NCBI GenBank assembly: GCA_034439655.1
Contig: JAWXAU010000150.1
Location: forward strand, 1-35,039
DNA length: 35,039 nt
Direction of reading: 5' to 3'
Origin: Bacteroidota bacterium
Lineage (GTDB): Bacteria; Bacteroidota; Bacteroidia; UKL13-3
The translations under genes and the position numbers were made by a program. The notes beneath the pieces are model-generated. The model worked only from the letters and a program-made list of their open reading frames with translations. It did not search any database and was not told where the DNA came from. Positions 23,935 through 32,033 of this stretch are shown here, piece by piece (the first letter of the stretch is position 1; each line of letters starts with the position of its first letter).

Positions 23935-25002
23935 CTAATTTTTCACATAGGTTTGTATCAAAGGAATAAGTTCGTTTTCTAATATATTTTTCAAATCTGC
24001 TAATAACTGAACCGTACTTTCCACCGCAGGTCTTTCATTGTATATAGCTTTTCCAAACTTTGTAGAATATGCATTCAAATTACTATAGGCAGCATCCATT
24101 TTTTGGGTAATTTTTAAATCCAATGATTTATTATATAATTCTGTGAGGGCATGTAAGCCTGATCCATTGCCAGAATAGTTGCACAAATATACATTTTTTG
24201 CTCCTTTAATATTCATTGCAAAATCTTTCCATGAATTACCTGAGAACGGTGATTCTTCAAGCATTGAATCCATAGCTGTATAAGGTTCGCCTATCTTTGC
24301 TTCTCCTACTTCACCTATAATACCAATCATAGCATTGGCAATTTCCAACAATGCCTCTTTGCGAGTTTTGTACTTACTATTAACTGTGCCCGCACTTTTA
24401 ACCTGTAATGAAAAATTACTTCCTTGGGCTTGCCATTCTGTATACATTTGTGTAGTTACTAATTTAAGATTTTCTGCTAAGGCCAAAAGATAATCTTTCT
24501 CACGGGAGGTTAATTCATTAGCTTTGCGATTACCACCAAATCCAAATAACATATATTCAATTGGATGAAATCCTTTTAAAGTTGTATTCAAACCTTGTAT
24601 ATAAGTTGCACTAAAGACGTTACTGCTTTTTAATACTGAATCAATCTCAGTATAACTAATAGGCCAATCATCGATGGAGGGATCTAACCCTTTATCGGCA
24701 ACGGGGCCAAATAAGAATGATTCAGACTGCTCCCAAATTTGACGCGTACCGTACCAAGATTGTTGTGCTGCCAATAAATTAGCGTCAGTAGAAGTAATCA
24801 CAAATGTTTGAATAGCATTTTTTAAGTCATTTGCTTTATTAGACAAATCAAGTAGAATTGGTTCCGCAATATGTGTCGGGAAATCGTTTAAAATACTACT
24901 GGTAACTTTATTTACATCGGGTTCGGTAACTACTGGCTTTTTATTGCACGATACCGAAATAAATATAGCATACAGAGTTATAATATAAAGATATTTTTTC
25001 AT
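23935..25002 (-). CDS. Imelysin-family lipoprotein (IrpA/IcmP-like)
   Basis: 355 aa. Signal peptide with lipobox FISVSC19, then one imelysin domain (peptidase M75 / insulin-cleaving metalloprotease-like). The family motif GxHxxE is present as G144-F-H146-P-I-E149 in LKGFHPIEYMLFG; LAAQQSWYGTRQIWEQSESFLFGP (about 77-100) is the other conserved helix. These proteins are now mostly regarded as periplasmic iron-binding or iron-regulated factors rather than true proteases. It is flanked by a Rieske protein (11 bp upstream) and the di-haem protein downstream, as in irpA-irpB-type loci. Confidence 0.88.
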   Translation of the reverse strand: MKKYLYIITLYAIFISVSCNKKPVVTEPDVNKVTSSILNDFPTHIAEPILLDLSNKANDLKNAIQTFVITSTDANLLAAQQSWYGTRQIWEQSESFLFGPVADKGLDPSIDDWPISYTEIDSVLKSSNVFSATYIQGLNTTLKGFHPIEYMLFGFGGNRKANELTSREKDYLLALAENLKLVTTQMYTEWQAQGSNFSLQVKSAGTVNSKYKTRKEALLEIANAMIGIIGEVGEAKIGEPYTAMDSMLEESPFSGNSWKDFAMNIKGAKNVYLCNYSGNGSGLHALTELYNKSLDLKITQKMDAAYSNLNAYSTKFGKAIYNERPAVESTVQLLADLKNILENELIPLIQTYVKN

Positions 25003-25013
25003 GGATTTATTTA

Positions 25014-25442
25014 CTATAATGTTATTACTAGATTTTCCTGTTCTATATTGTAATTTAATTGCTTTAAAGGCAATGAGGCAGGCCCATTAACTACTTTACC
25101 TTCTGTATCGAAAGTGCTTCCATGCAAAGAGCAGTTAAAACCTTTGGCATTAGGACTTAACAACCAATCTTGGTGGGTACATTTTAACACGAAAATGATA
25201 TATGTGTCATCCTTTTTCTTTATCATAATATCATATTCCAAATCCAAATCTCGAACTATGGTATCTTTATTTTCTTTCACACTTAACAAAGGGACTTTTA
25301 TCATCCCTTTATCGTGTTTTGTTTTAATAACAGGGAAGGGGGAACAACCTTCAACATTGAGCATGCTAATTGCCAAACCTGCACTACATGCCGCATTGCA
25401 AGTAAATTTGATGAAATCTTTTCTGTTTAATTTACGTTCCAA
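25014..25442 (-). CDS. Exported Rieske [2Fe-2S] protein
   Basis: 142 aa. Cluster ligands C88-T-H90 in KCTHQDW and C104-S-L-H107 in FNCSLHGSTFD; the 13-residue gap between the two boxes is a little shorter than usual. The N-terminus RKDFIKFTCNAACSAGLAIS looks like a Tat-like or lipoprotein-type leader (NRKDF, then C residues), so it is periplasmic or membrane-anchored. The start is TTG 25442: an in-frame TAA lies immediately upstream and no ATG precedes the leader. It sits 14 bp after the porin and 11 bp before the imelysin, so it probably passes electrons within the island's periplasmic iron-redox chain (inference). Confidence 0.85.
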   Translation of the reverse strand: MERKLNRKDFIKFTCNAACSAGLAISMLNVEGCSPFPVIKTKHDKGMIKVPLLSVKENKDTIVRDLDLEYDIMIKKKDDTYIIFVLKCTHQDWLLSPNAKGFNCSLHGSTFDTEGKVVNGPASLPLKQLNYNIEQENLVITL

Positions 25443-25456
25443 TTATCAATTTTTCG

Positions 25457-26674
25457 TTAAAAGCTATAACAAACACCCAAATTTATATAATGATTATTCG
25501 TATAATAAGGCAATGCATAAGGAGGTGGGTTAAGCACTAGCTGTTGGTTAAATTCTCCATTATTTATATAATGATAATCGAATTTCACACCCACTCCACG
25601 ATGTGGCATCCAAGTAAAGCCAGCAAATATATGCTGTTGGGTATAATATTTATTGGCGATTCCATTGGTTGGTAATTTGGCGTTCATATCTACAAATTCA
25701 TAACGGGTAAATATATTGAATTGTTTATCTCCTTGATGTTTCTTATAAAATATATCATAAGAATATTCTGCATATAAACCACGGGAAATATTTGCAATAT
25801 TATTAGAATAAGCAGTATTGAGCAAACTGGCATCAGGTACATTGATTTGTACTGCTAAAAATTTAATATGAACTGCTCTTTTACGATATTGCAAGTTAGC
25901 CTCATTCAGAAACACAGGTGTACCAAATGGTCCAGTAGAAAGCCCTAGTATATCTGCAGATTGATTGTCAGTACCCACACTGCCTCCCACATAAGAGGAA
26001 GCCTGCAAACGCCATGGGCCATAATAATATAATACAGCTGCGGTAATTGCTTTCTGCCTAGCTTGTGCATTGCTGCCTTCACCTCTGCCTCCTCTAATGC
26101 CTTCGCTCAAACTAAATCCGGATGCATTCAATCCGTTCATTAACGCTATACTATAATTAAACCCTGGAATGCTTCGTGGACTTCCATATATAGCTACACC
26201 TACCTCACGCCAAGTAGCAGGAATAAGCATAGTTTCTACTACAGGTCTATCGTTAGCATTAAAAGTTGTGGGCAGATGGTTTTCGTTTAAAAGACCTATA
26301 CGTGGCGTGAAAAAACCAGCGTTTACATATAGTGATCTGTTTATGTCGAACTTGATAAAACATTGCTCCAAACTTATCTCTCCCGAAGCTTTCCCGCCTT
26401 CCACTTTTGCATTCTCCAATTCCAATTCACTAAAGAACGATAATTTCTCATTGAACCTATTGCCTACAAATAAGACATTTCTCCGCAAATTGGCCAAACC
26501 AAGCTTATTATTGATATCGTGGGTATATAATACTTCTCCATAACCCGATATGGCCGTAGCTCTATTTCCCCTTAACTGCAATCCAGCAGCCAAACTATCT
26601 TCGTGGGTAATTATTTGCCCCGATGCCAACAATGGAATAATGGCTAAAAATAAAATGATGATGCGTTTTAACAT
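25457..26674 (-). CDS. Outer-membrane porin-like beta-barrel
   Basis: 405 aa. Signal peptide MLKRIIILFLAIIPLLASGQ. The body shows alternating hydrophobic/polar strands (GYGEVLYTHDIN, LSFFSELELENAK, LYVNAGFFTPRIG, KAITAAVLYYYGPWRLQASSYVGG) and ends in aromatic YINLGVCYSF with a terminal Phe, typical of outer-membrane barrels. It resembles phosphate-selective-porin (OprP/OprO)-like Bacteroidota proteins. As head of the porin-Rieske-imelysin-DUF1111 unit it may admit an iron complex or a small redox substrate; specificity is unknown. A -7 box lies at 26701-26708. Confidence 0.8.
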   Translation of the reverse strand: MLKRIIILFLAIIPLLASGQIITHEDSLAAGLQLRGNRATAISGYGEVLYTHDINNKLGLANLRRNVLFVGNRFNEKLSFFSELELENAKVEGGKASGEISLEQCFIKFDINRSLYVNAGFFTPRIGLLNENHLPTTFNANDRPVVETMLIPATWREVGVAIYGSPRSIPGFNYSIALMNGLNASGFSLSEGIRGGRGEGSNAQARQKAITAAVLYYYGPWRLQASSYVGGSVGTDNQSADILGLSTGPFGTPVFLNEANLQYRKRAVHIKFLAVQINVPDASLLNTAYSNNIANISRGLYAEYSYDIFYKKHQGDKQFNIFTRYEFVDMNAKLPTNGIANKYYTQQHIFAGFTWMPHRGVGVKFDYHYINNGEFNQQLVLNPPPYALPYYTNNHYINLGVCYSF

Positions 26675-26700
26675 TTTGCCTATGGTTTTTTTTTATGGGG

Positions 26701-26728
26701 CAAAATTATTATCTGTATTCAGTCCAAA
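26701..26728 (-). promoter_or_regulatory. Promoter of the porin-Rieske-imelysin-DUF1111 unit
   Basis: Minus strand: TAATTTTG at 26708-26701 matches TAnnTTTG. A TTTG at 26728-26725 is 16 bp further upstream, shorter than the usual 19. It would start transcription near 26695, 20 bases before ATG 26674, so this half of the island can be expressed separately from the HmuY/TonB half. No Fur-box was recognised by eye. Confidence 0.5.
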
Positions 26729-26775
26729 CAAGTTTATTTAGAATTTTTCTAAATAAAATCACAAAAATCTCATTG

Positions 26776-27789
26776 TCAACGCAATTTTTTAAACACGAAC
26801 TTGGGAACGCCAGGCTTGCCTTGTTTATCATAATAATCAACAAACTTAAGTTTAAAATAATCATTGCTTCGGTTACGAATAATATAATTCCTGTTTTTAC
26901 GAACTGTATAACGCGACAAAGCAAAATCATAATACTTCCAATCATAACCTATGGCATCTTTGAAGTCGCTATATTGAAAAGTTTTGGCAACTTGCAAACT
27001 AATATCTTCATATTTATAGTTGGAATCAACTGCACAAAGCACATTATAATGATTGGAAATAACTCCCCTTACTATATAGGGATAAGGTTGCCCTAAGTTA
27101 ATTAGGAAATCTGTATACTTGGTAATCTTAAAATCCCAGTCTTCTTTGGGAGGTTCAAAAAATAATACTTTCTTATTGGCAAATTTATAATGCACAAAAT
27201 TATAATTTTTATCGAAGAATACTTTTTCTACCGTATAATTAGTTGATGAAGATTCTAAATACCTCCATCGGAACTTAAAATAATTAGCCGTCTTTTCCAA
27301 GGCTTGAAATATAATAAATCTGTCCTGGGGTCCTGAGGTATCTTTAACATAACGTATAATAAATATACTTTTATTTAAGATCAAGGAAAATTTATCCCAA
27401 CATTGTCTAAACCCTGTGCTGTCCAATGATCCTTGAGGATGATCGAACTGTAATTTATTTAACGGTGGTTTACTATATTTATTATGGAAAGCGGTGTCAT
27501 TGGTATTATACACCGCTAAATTACTTCCCGTGTTTAGTTGTATACCAAATTTGTTTGGGTCGCATGCAAATGCAATATCCCAATCATGAATACTTTTCGA
27601 AATAAAATTTCCTGTTTCGCAATCAAAGAAAACTACATTTTGAAATGAATCGCCCATATTAAACTCTTCCACTAGCCCATCGGCATTATTCTCCAATTTC
27701 CATTTGGGATCCTTCTTCATACAGGATTGTGTACTGAATAAAGCCAGTGCGAAAATTATATATATACTATGTCTATTTACTAATTTCAT
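26776..27789 (-). CDS. HmuY-like lipoprotein
   Basis: 337 aa. Lipobox STQSC23. The pattern VVFFDCETGNFISKSIHDWDIAFACDPNKFGIQLNTG resembles the HmuY beta-fold opening (Y/F-F-D-L-x-T-G...DWDIAF...IxxNxG). HmuY of Porphyromonas binds haem at the surface and hands it to the TonB-dependent HmuR. The second half repeats 'DWDFKITKYTDFLI', hinting at two related beta-modules. ATG 27789 overlaps the stop of the TonB receptor by 4 bp (ATGA), so synthesis is coupled. Haem ligands cannot be assigned by eye; a different ligand is possible. Confidence 0.75.
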   Translation of the reverse strand: MKLVNRHSIYIIFALALFSTQSCMKKDPKWKLENNADGLVEEFNMGDSFQNVVFFDCETGNFISKSIHDWDIAFACDPNKFGIQLNTGSNLAVYNTNDTAFHNKYSKPPLNKLQFDHPQGSLDSTGFRQCWDKFSLILNKSIFIIRYVKDTSGPQDRFIIFQALEKTANYFKFRWRYLESSSTNYTVEKVFFDKNYNFVHYKFANKKVLFFEPPKEDWDFKITKYTDFLINLGQPYPYIVRGVISNHYNVLCAVDSNYKYEDISLQVAKTFQYSDFKDAIGYDWKYYDFALSRYTVRKNRNYIIRNRSNDYFKLKFVDYYDKQGKPGVPKFVFKKLR

Positions 27790-29798
27790 GACTTTAAAAT
27801 TTTAGAAAAATCATATTTAAAGGTGATAAAAAACACTCTTCCCATTCCAACAGGGCTTGACCCCGACTGTGTATGAGAGCCCTCTTTCATGGTTGAATTC
27901 ACGCTGGTTACATTCAATAAATTCTTGATGCCTGCAATAAGTTTTATGTGTTGTTTTGCAAATTTCTTATTGAACGACACATCCATCCATTGCCAAGGAT
28001 TAATATATGCCACAGCTATATTATTATATTCGTCGTAAATATATCTTTGTTGTTTGCCATTTATTTTATAAAACAATGAAATACTGCTATTATATTTTTT
28101 AAACTTATAATCGCTGCTAAAATTAATTTCATTATAATAAAAAAACTTGTCTGATTGATTGAAATAATTATTCAGCCCAGTTTTGGAAATACCTGTTCGA
28201 ATTGTAAATTTGGGGCTATGATACGCTAATTGTAGTGTACCACCCTTACTAGCAAATTTATCAATATTTACATACTGATTTAGGTTCGTTAAAGCATCCA
28301 ATTGTAATAAGGTAATCATGTTATTCAACCTGTTATAAAAGGTGGAAACATCAACTTTGATTGAACGTTCTTTTCTAAGTGGCTTGGTATAGGTATAATT
28401 GAGTTGTATATTATTTGAACGTTCGGCTTTTAAACTTTCATTCCCCAAAACTATATGATTTGCATCCACAAAGTTAAAGGTAAGTTCTTTGAGCGTAGGT
28501 GCACGAAATCCTTTACTAGCTGAGAATCGGATAACATTATTCTTGTTCAACTGATAACGCATACCAAGCATTGGCGTAACAGGGGCTGAAAAACGTGTAT
28601 TATAAGCAAACCTAAACCCGATTTTTATATCCAAATTTTTGGTGGGCTTATATTCATTATTAAAAAACAAAGCATAATCATTGATATAGTTTTTTGCTCC
28701 TCCAAATCTTTTACCTGCGGCATGATCGGAGTTTATATCATAACCGAATTGGCTGGTGTAGTTCCCTTTTTTATTTTGCCTGATATAATTCCCTCTTAAC
28801 TGCAACAAAGCAAAGCGAGTAGTGTCCTGGTTTTCCTTATTGCCAGATAGTATCGTTTTCCCATCCACCAAATCTTTTACGTATTCATTATGCTTGCGTT
28901 GGTAGAAACTATATGAATTTAAAAAACTAAGTGTACCTCTTTTCCCTAATTTTTTATCAATCTGCCATGTTAATTGCGAACGATGCGTAATGAAATGGTC
29001 ATCTATTCCCTTGGCATCAAAAGGAGTTACATTGGGCGAACCTTTACTTAATAAAAATTCTCTATAATAGTTTGCCGCAATACGGTGTGCTATTTTCCCA
29101 GTATTAAAATTATAATATATATTGACAAAATATTGCTCCTTGGGTTTCCATAACATTTGTCTTTTATAGGGGTCTTCATTGGGATCCCAACCATCAAACA
29201 GATAACGCCCGAGACTAATCCCTAGTAAAGATTTTCTTATTTTTGTAGTTCCTCCAAAGTCATAGTTATAATTGCCTTTGTTATCGTGATATATATTGGC
29301 ATTGATATCATACAAATTTTTTGTGCTCTTTTTGGTAATCAAATTCACCACGCCTGCACTCGCATCGGTACCGTATATCACGGACATAGGTCCTTCTATA
29401 ATTTCGATGCGTTCTATATTATTCAGGTTAATTTGATTCAAATCTATATTGCCATCCAAACGACCAATAATAGGAACACCATCCAACAATATTTTTACTT
29501 GACTACCGCTGAGGCCCTGCACGCTAATGCGGCTTCCCAGAACCGCATCCTGGGTGATACGAAAATTAAGCTCGTTGGTAAGTACATCTCTCAAACTAAT
29601 CGCACCCATTTTATCAATCTTAGCCCTATCTATCACTTTCACTTTTTGCACCGACAAATCAACGGTTGTATTTTTCATTTGCCCTGTTACTATCATAGAG
29701 TCTAAGGGTGTTTGAGAATAGGAATCCTCAAATAATAAAAACAAGCAAAGCACCCCAATGAGGTGCTTCGCATGTGATATGTTTTTTTTGTGGTACAA
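27786..29798 (-). CDS. TonB-dependent outer-membrane receptor (HmuR-like)
   Basis: About 670 aa. A plug domain (KVKVIDRAKIDKMGAISLRDVLTNEL...ISVQGLSGSQVKILLDGVPIIG...IERIEIIEGPMSVIYGTDASAGVVNLITKK) is followed by a 22-strand-type barrel. VNSTMKEGSHTQSGSSPVGMGRVFFITFKYDFSKI is the aromatic-rich barrel end. It should import haem or a siderophore using TonB energy; the HmuY-like partners on both sides favour haem. No ATG start exists: the frame is open to TTG 29888, but the first 30 codons come from a dispersed repeat. TTG 29798 gives a normal signal peptide (MYHKKNISHAKHLIGVLCLFLLF). The codons ACT AAA AAA GTT just upstream look like a former ATG AAA AAA GTT. Confidence 0.88.
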   Translation of the reverse strand: MYHKKNISHAKHLIGVLCLFLLFEDSYSQTPLDSMIVTGQMKNTTVDLSVQKVKVIDRAKIDKMGAISLRDVLTNELNFRITQDAVLGSRISVQGLSGSQVKILLDGVPIIGRLDGNIDLNQINLNNIERIEIIEGPMSVIYGTDASAGVVNLITKKSTKNLYDINANIYHDNKGNYNYDFGGTTKIRKSLLGISLGRYLFDGWDPNEDPYKRQMLWKPKEQYFVNIYYNFNTGKIAHRIAANYYREFLLSKGSPNVTPFDAKGIDDHFITHRSQLTWQIDKKLGKRGTLSFLNSYSFYQRKHNEYVKDLVDGKTILSGNKENQDTTRFALLQLRGNYIRQNKKGNYTSQFGYDINSDHAAGKRFGGAKNYINDYALFFNNEYKPTKNLDIKIGFRFAYNTRFSAPVTPMLGMRYQLNKNNVIRFSASKGFRAPTLKELTFNFVDANHIVLGNESLKAERSNNIQLNYTYTKPLRKERSIKVDVSTFYNRLNNMITLLQLDALTNLNQYVNIDKFASKGGTLQLAYHSPKFTIRTGISKTGLNNYFNQSDKFFYYNEINFSSDYKFKKYNSSISLFYKINGKQQRYIYDEYNNIAVAYINPWQWMDVSFNKKFAKQHIKLIAGIKNLLNVTSVNSTMKEGSHTQSGSSPVGMGRVFFITFKYDFSKILKS

Positions 29799-29811
29799 AA
29801 CTTTTTTAGTT

Positions 29812-29909
29812 GGCAGTTGACCGTTAGCAGTTGACTCCCCCCGCCGCGGCAAGACTATCGGGATTGCAGAATTGTTCGCCGTAGGCAACTGTAAACTGCT
29901 AACTGTTAA
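29812..29909. repeat. Dispersed inverted repeat between the HmuY-T9SS and TonB receptor genes
   Basis: The left arm (GCAGTTGACCGTTAGCAGTTG, in part) and right arm (CAACTGTAAACTGCTAACTG, in part) are imperfectly complementary. The centre holds CCCGCCGCGGC and a half-palindrome TATCGGGAT. Same architecture as 60-141. It begins directly after the stop codon of the T9SS gene and runs into the start region of the TonB receptor, where it seems to have replaced the original start codon. Confidence 0.7.
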
Positions 29910-31238
29910 CTATTGAATCACTAATTTCTCTGTTTGTTGACTATTGCCACATTGAATATTTACTATATATAATCCTTTGCCCAAATTTTCGGTAGGCAGA
30001 CTATATACATGGAAACCATTATTTTTTGCTTGTTGGTTATATATTAATTTGCCATTTAGGTCATATATATTTATTTGCATAGCACTCAATTTCTCAGTAT
30101 TCACAAACAATTGTGTGTTTCCATTTGACGGATTGGGTGACAATGTATATACAAATTTATTTTCGTCTACGGTATTGATTGCCGTATTTAGAGTCAACAT
30201 TTTTTGCGTAGCAAATGCAACTTTTCCATTGGCACCGCCCCCAAAACCAGTGAACTTTAATTTATATATTTCGTAGGTAACTGTTGCATTCGATTCTACA
30301 TTTGAATTAAGCACTACATATGTTAACGAATCGCCCATAAGAAATTTATTGGAATTAAAATCAAAAGTTTTCCAATCGTAACCAATCGTATTTATTTTAT
30401 CGCTAAACCTGCTGTCGCCAGTGTCGGTTACACTAACTAGGTCACTTAATTCACCTTTAATTCTGATTGCCTTGCAAGGAACATTGTGAAGCACACCAGT
30501 TACTTGATAGTAGGGATTACTGGGGTCAGTTTGTTTTGCAAAATAGCGAGTGAAAAGAAGATCCCATTTATTGTTATCAGGCTCACGTTTTAATTCTTGA
30601 TCTTTCATTAAGTTATAATACATGAAATTATTTTTGTTATAGTTATTATCCATTAAGGTAACAGTGGTATCACCTGTTCCATCCAAATTTGCATATCTGA
30701 AGGTCCATGAACGAACACCAGAAACTGATTTGCGAGCGACTACATAAAATTTCTTTGCCCAAGGCTGAGCTGGCGGGTTAGGTGTGGCATAAATTACAAA
30801 AATAGAGTCACCATCAATTTCTCCAGCCACATTACTATTATATACACCCCATGAATAATAAGGATGCGATTCTGGGTCTCTGTTCAATGCTCCTTCTGAC
30901 CATTTCTCGTCGCCATTGAAAAATCTACGCCATGATTTCCAACCTGCAGTATCGAATGCTGACCAACCCGTGATATCACTATTGGGATATTTAGCGACAC
31001 GAACATCGTTAGAATGATTTACCAAAATGGTATAATAGGCTGCGTCTTTACCTCCCTTTGCACTAAAGGCCATATGCCAATTGCGAACAGGAACAGTATC
31101 AACCATTTTGTTTTTGAGCGAATAATAAACTTCGTTACGATAGCCAGGGCCAAGGTAAACACTATCGTATACCCAGTTTTGGGCATAAGTAGTAAATGCT
31201 GTAAAAGCTAATAAAGAGAATAGGAATTTTTTAATCAT
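29910..31238 (-). CDS. HmuY-like protein with T9SS sorting domain
   Basis: 442 aa. Signal peptide MIKKFLFSLLAFTAFTTYAQ. The first module reads NEVYYSLKNKMVDTVPVRNWHMAFSA...YYTILVN, a HmuY-like opening (W-x-x-AF then I-x-VN). A second similar module follows around DNNKWDLLFTRYFA. The end (YTLSPNPSNGNTQLFV...IYDLNGKLIYNQ...LGKGLYIVNIQ) is a T9SS type A sorting domain, so the haem-binding-like part is delivered to the surface or medium rather than lipid-anchored. It is first in the order HmuY-T9SS, TonB receptor, HmuY lipoprotein; the next gene starts within the repeat immediately downstream. It carries its own -7 box. Confidence 0.78.
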   Translation of the reverse strand: MIKKFLFSLLAFTAFTTYAQNWVYDSVYLGPGYRNEVYYSLKNKMVDTVPVRNWHMAFSAKGGKDAAYYTILVNHSNDVRVAKYPNSDITGWSAFDTAGWKSWRRFFNGDEKWSEGALNRDPESHPYYSWGVYNSNVAGEIDGDSIFVIYATPNPPAQPWAKKFYVVARKSVSGVRSWTFRYANLDGTGDTTVTLMDNNYNKNNFMYYNLMKDQELKREPDNNKWDLLFTRYFAKQTDPSNPYYQVTGVLHNVPCKAIRIKGELSDLVSVTDTGDSRFSDKINTIGYDWKTFDFNSNKFLMGDSLTYVVLNSNVESNATVTYEIYKLKFTGFGGGANGKVAFATQKMLTLNTAINTVDENKFVYTLSPNPSNGNTQLFVNTEKLSAMQINIYDLNGKLIYNQQAKNNGFHVYSLPTENLGKGLYIVNIQCGNSQQTEKLVIQ

Positions 31239-31296
31239 GATTTTTTGATTGTGTCTAATAAATGAAATAAAATTTACTTGTTGATTTGATTGGCTG

Positions 31297-31304
31297 CAAA
31301 GTTA
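31297..31304 (-). promoter_or_regulatory. -7 box of the HmuY/TonB operon
   Basis: Minus strand TAACTTTG matches TAnnTTTG; a TTGACA word lies about 25 bp further upstream, but not at the standard -33 position. The transcript would start near 31291, with a leader of about 52 bases before ATG 31238. The stretch 31305-31593 shows no gene. Confidence 0.55.
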
Positions 31305-31593
31305 TTGTAATATTAGGTGTGAGTTATGTCAAGATTGGGATTTTGACGAATATGTTACAATATGCTTTTGGGAGTTTGCAATAAAAATATAGGAATAAAA
31401 ATAAGGAGCCGAATTTTTAGATTTTGTGTTTTTAATATACATGTATCATAGTTTAGGAACGTAATAACAAAATAGCAAACTTGCTTCATGCAAAAATAAT
31501 CTTTGTTAGCCTTTTTTAAATTTGAAAATCATGAATTATTAAAGTGGTTCATAGCAAAGATTGCGTCGATTGTGATGAATTCAGCCAAACATA

Positions 31594-31832
31594 TTACCAT
31601 TCTAAAAACTCTGGAGATTGCTTCCATTATTTAAAATGCACTTCTATATCCCAAAAAACTAACTATTAAATAACTACCCTCGGTTGCTGGCTTAAGTACA
31701 TGCATGTTGTGAAATCCTTCTAAACGGTCGATGGCTTTGGTTCTTTTGCAAAAAAACACCTCAAATCGCTCTACAATAGTCTGGTTCACAATAAATATAA
31801 TTAATAGCTATCTGATTTTTCTCTGTGTTCAT
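31594..31832 (-). pseudogene. Decayed antibiotic-biosynthesis-monooxygenase / IsdG-type haem monooxygenase
   Basis: On the minus strand, ATG 31832 opens with INYIYCEPDY. After skipping one T at about 31775 the reading continues VERFEVFFCKRTKAIDRL, EGFHNMHVLKPATEG and SYLIVSF. After skipping one T in the run 31658-31653 it continues WDIEVHFK-stop-WKQSPEFLEW. This is the ABM fold pattern (ERF..FF..R..AID...GF..M.VL.P....YLIVSFWD.E..F..W..SPEFLE) shared by HmoA/HmoB/IsdG haem-degrading enzymes. Damage: two +1 shifts, a TAA where another residue (perhaps Glu) is expected, and loss of the last 20 or so residues. It lies upstream of, and on the same strand as, the haem-uptake operon, so it was probably the haem-opening enzyme of this locus. 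Confidence 0.75.
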
Positions 31833-32001
31833 TTTTGTATGTTTTGGTGGCAAATATTTATCTATTTAGACTTAACCAAAATAATAATGTTTCCCACACG
31901 ACTATTATAAAAATAGAAACTATCATGGTGTTTAAATATACCCTGATAACGGTATCGCAAAATACCACGAAAAGCGTATATTAGTTTAACAAACTAGACC
32001 C

Positions 32002-32009
32002 TACTTTTG
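32002..32009 (+). promoter_or_regulatory. -7 box of the PorE-like gene
   Basis: TACTTTTG matches TAnnTTTG. Transcription would begin near 32016, 18 bases before ATG 32034. The TTG inside the box (32007) is in frame with the gene but cannot be the start if this promoter is used. No -33 TTTG at 19 bp was seen. Confidence 0.6.
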
Positions 32010-32033
32010 CATCAAATAAAAACCAATAAAACC

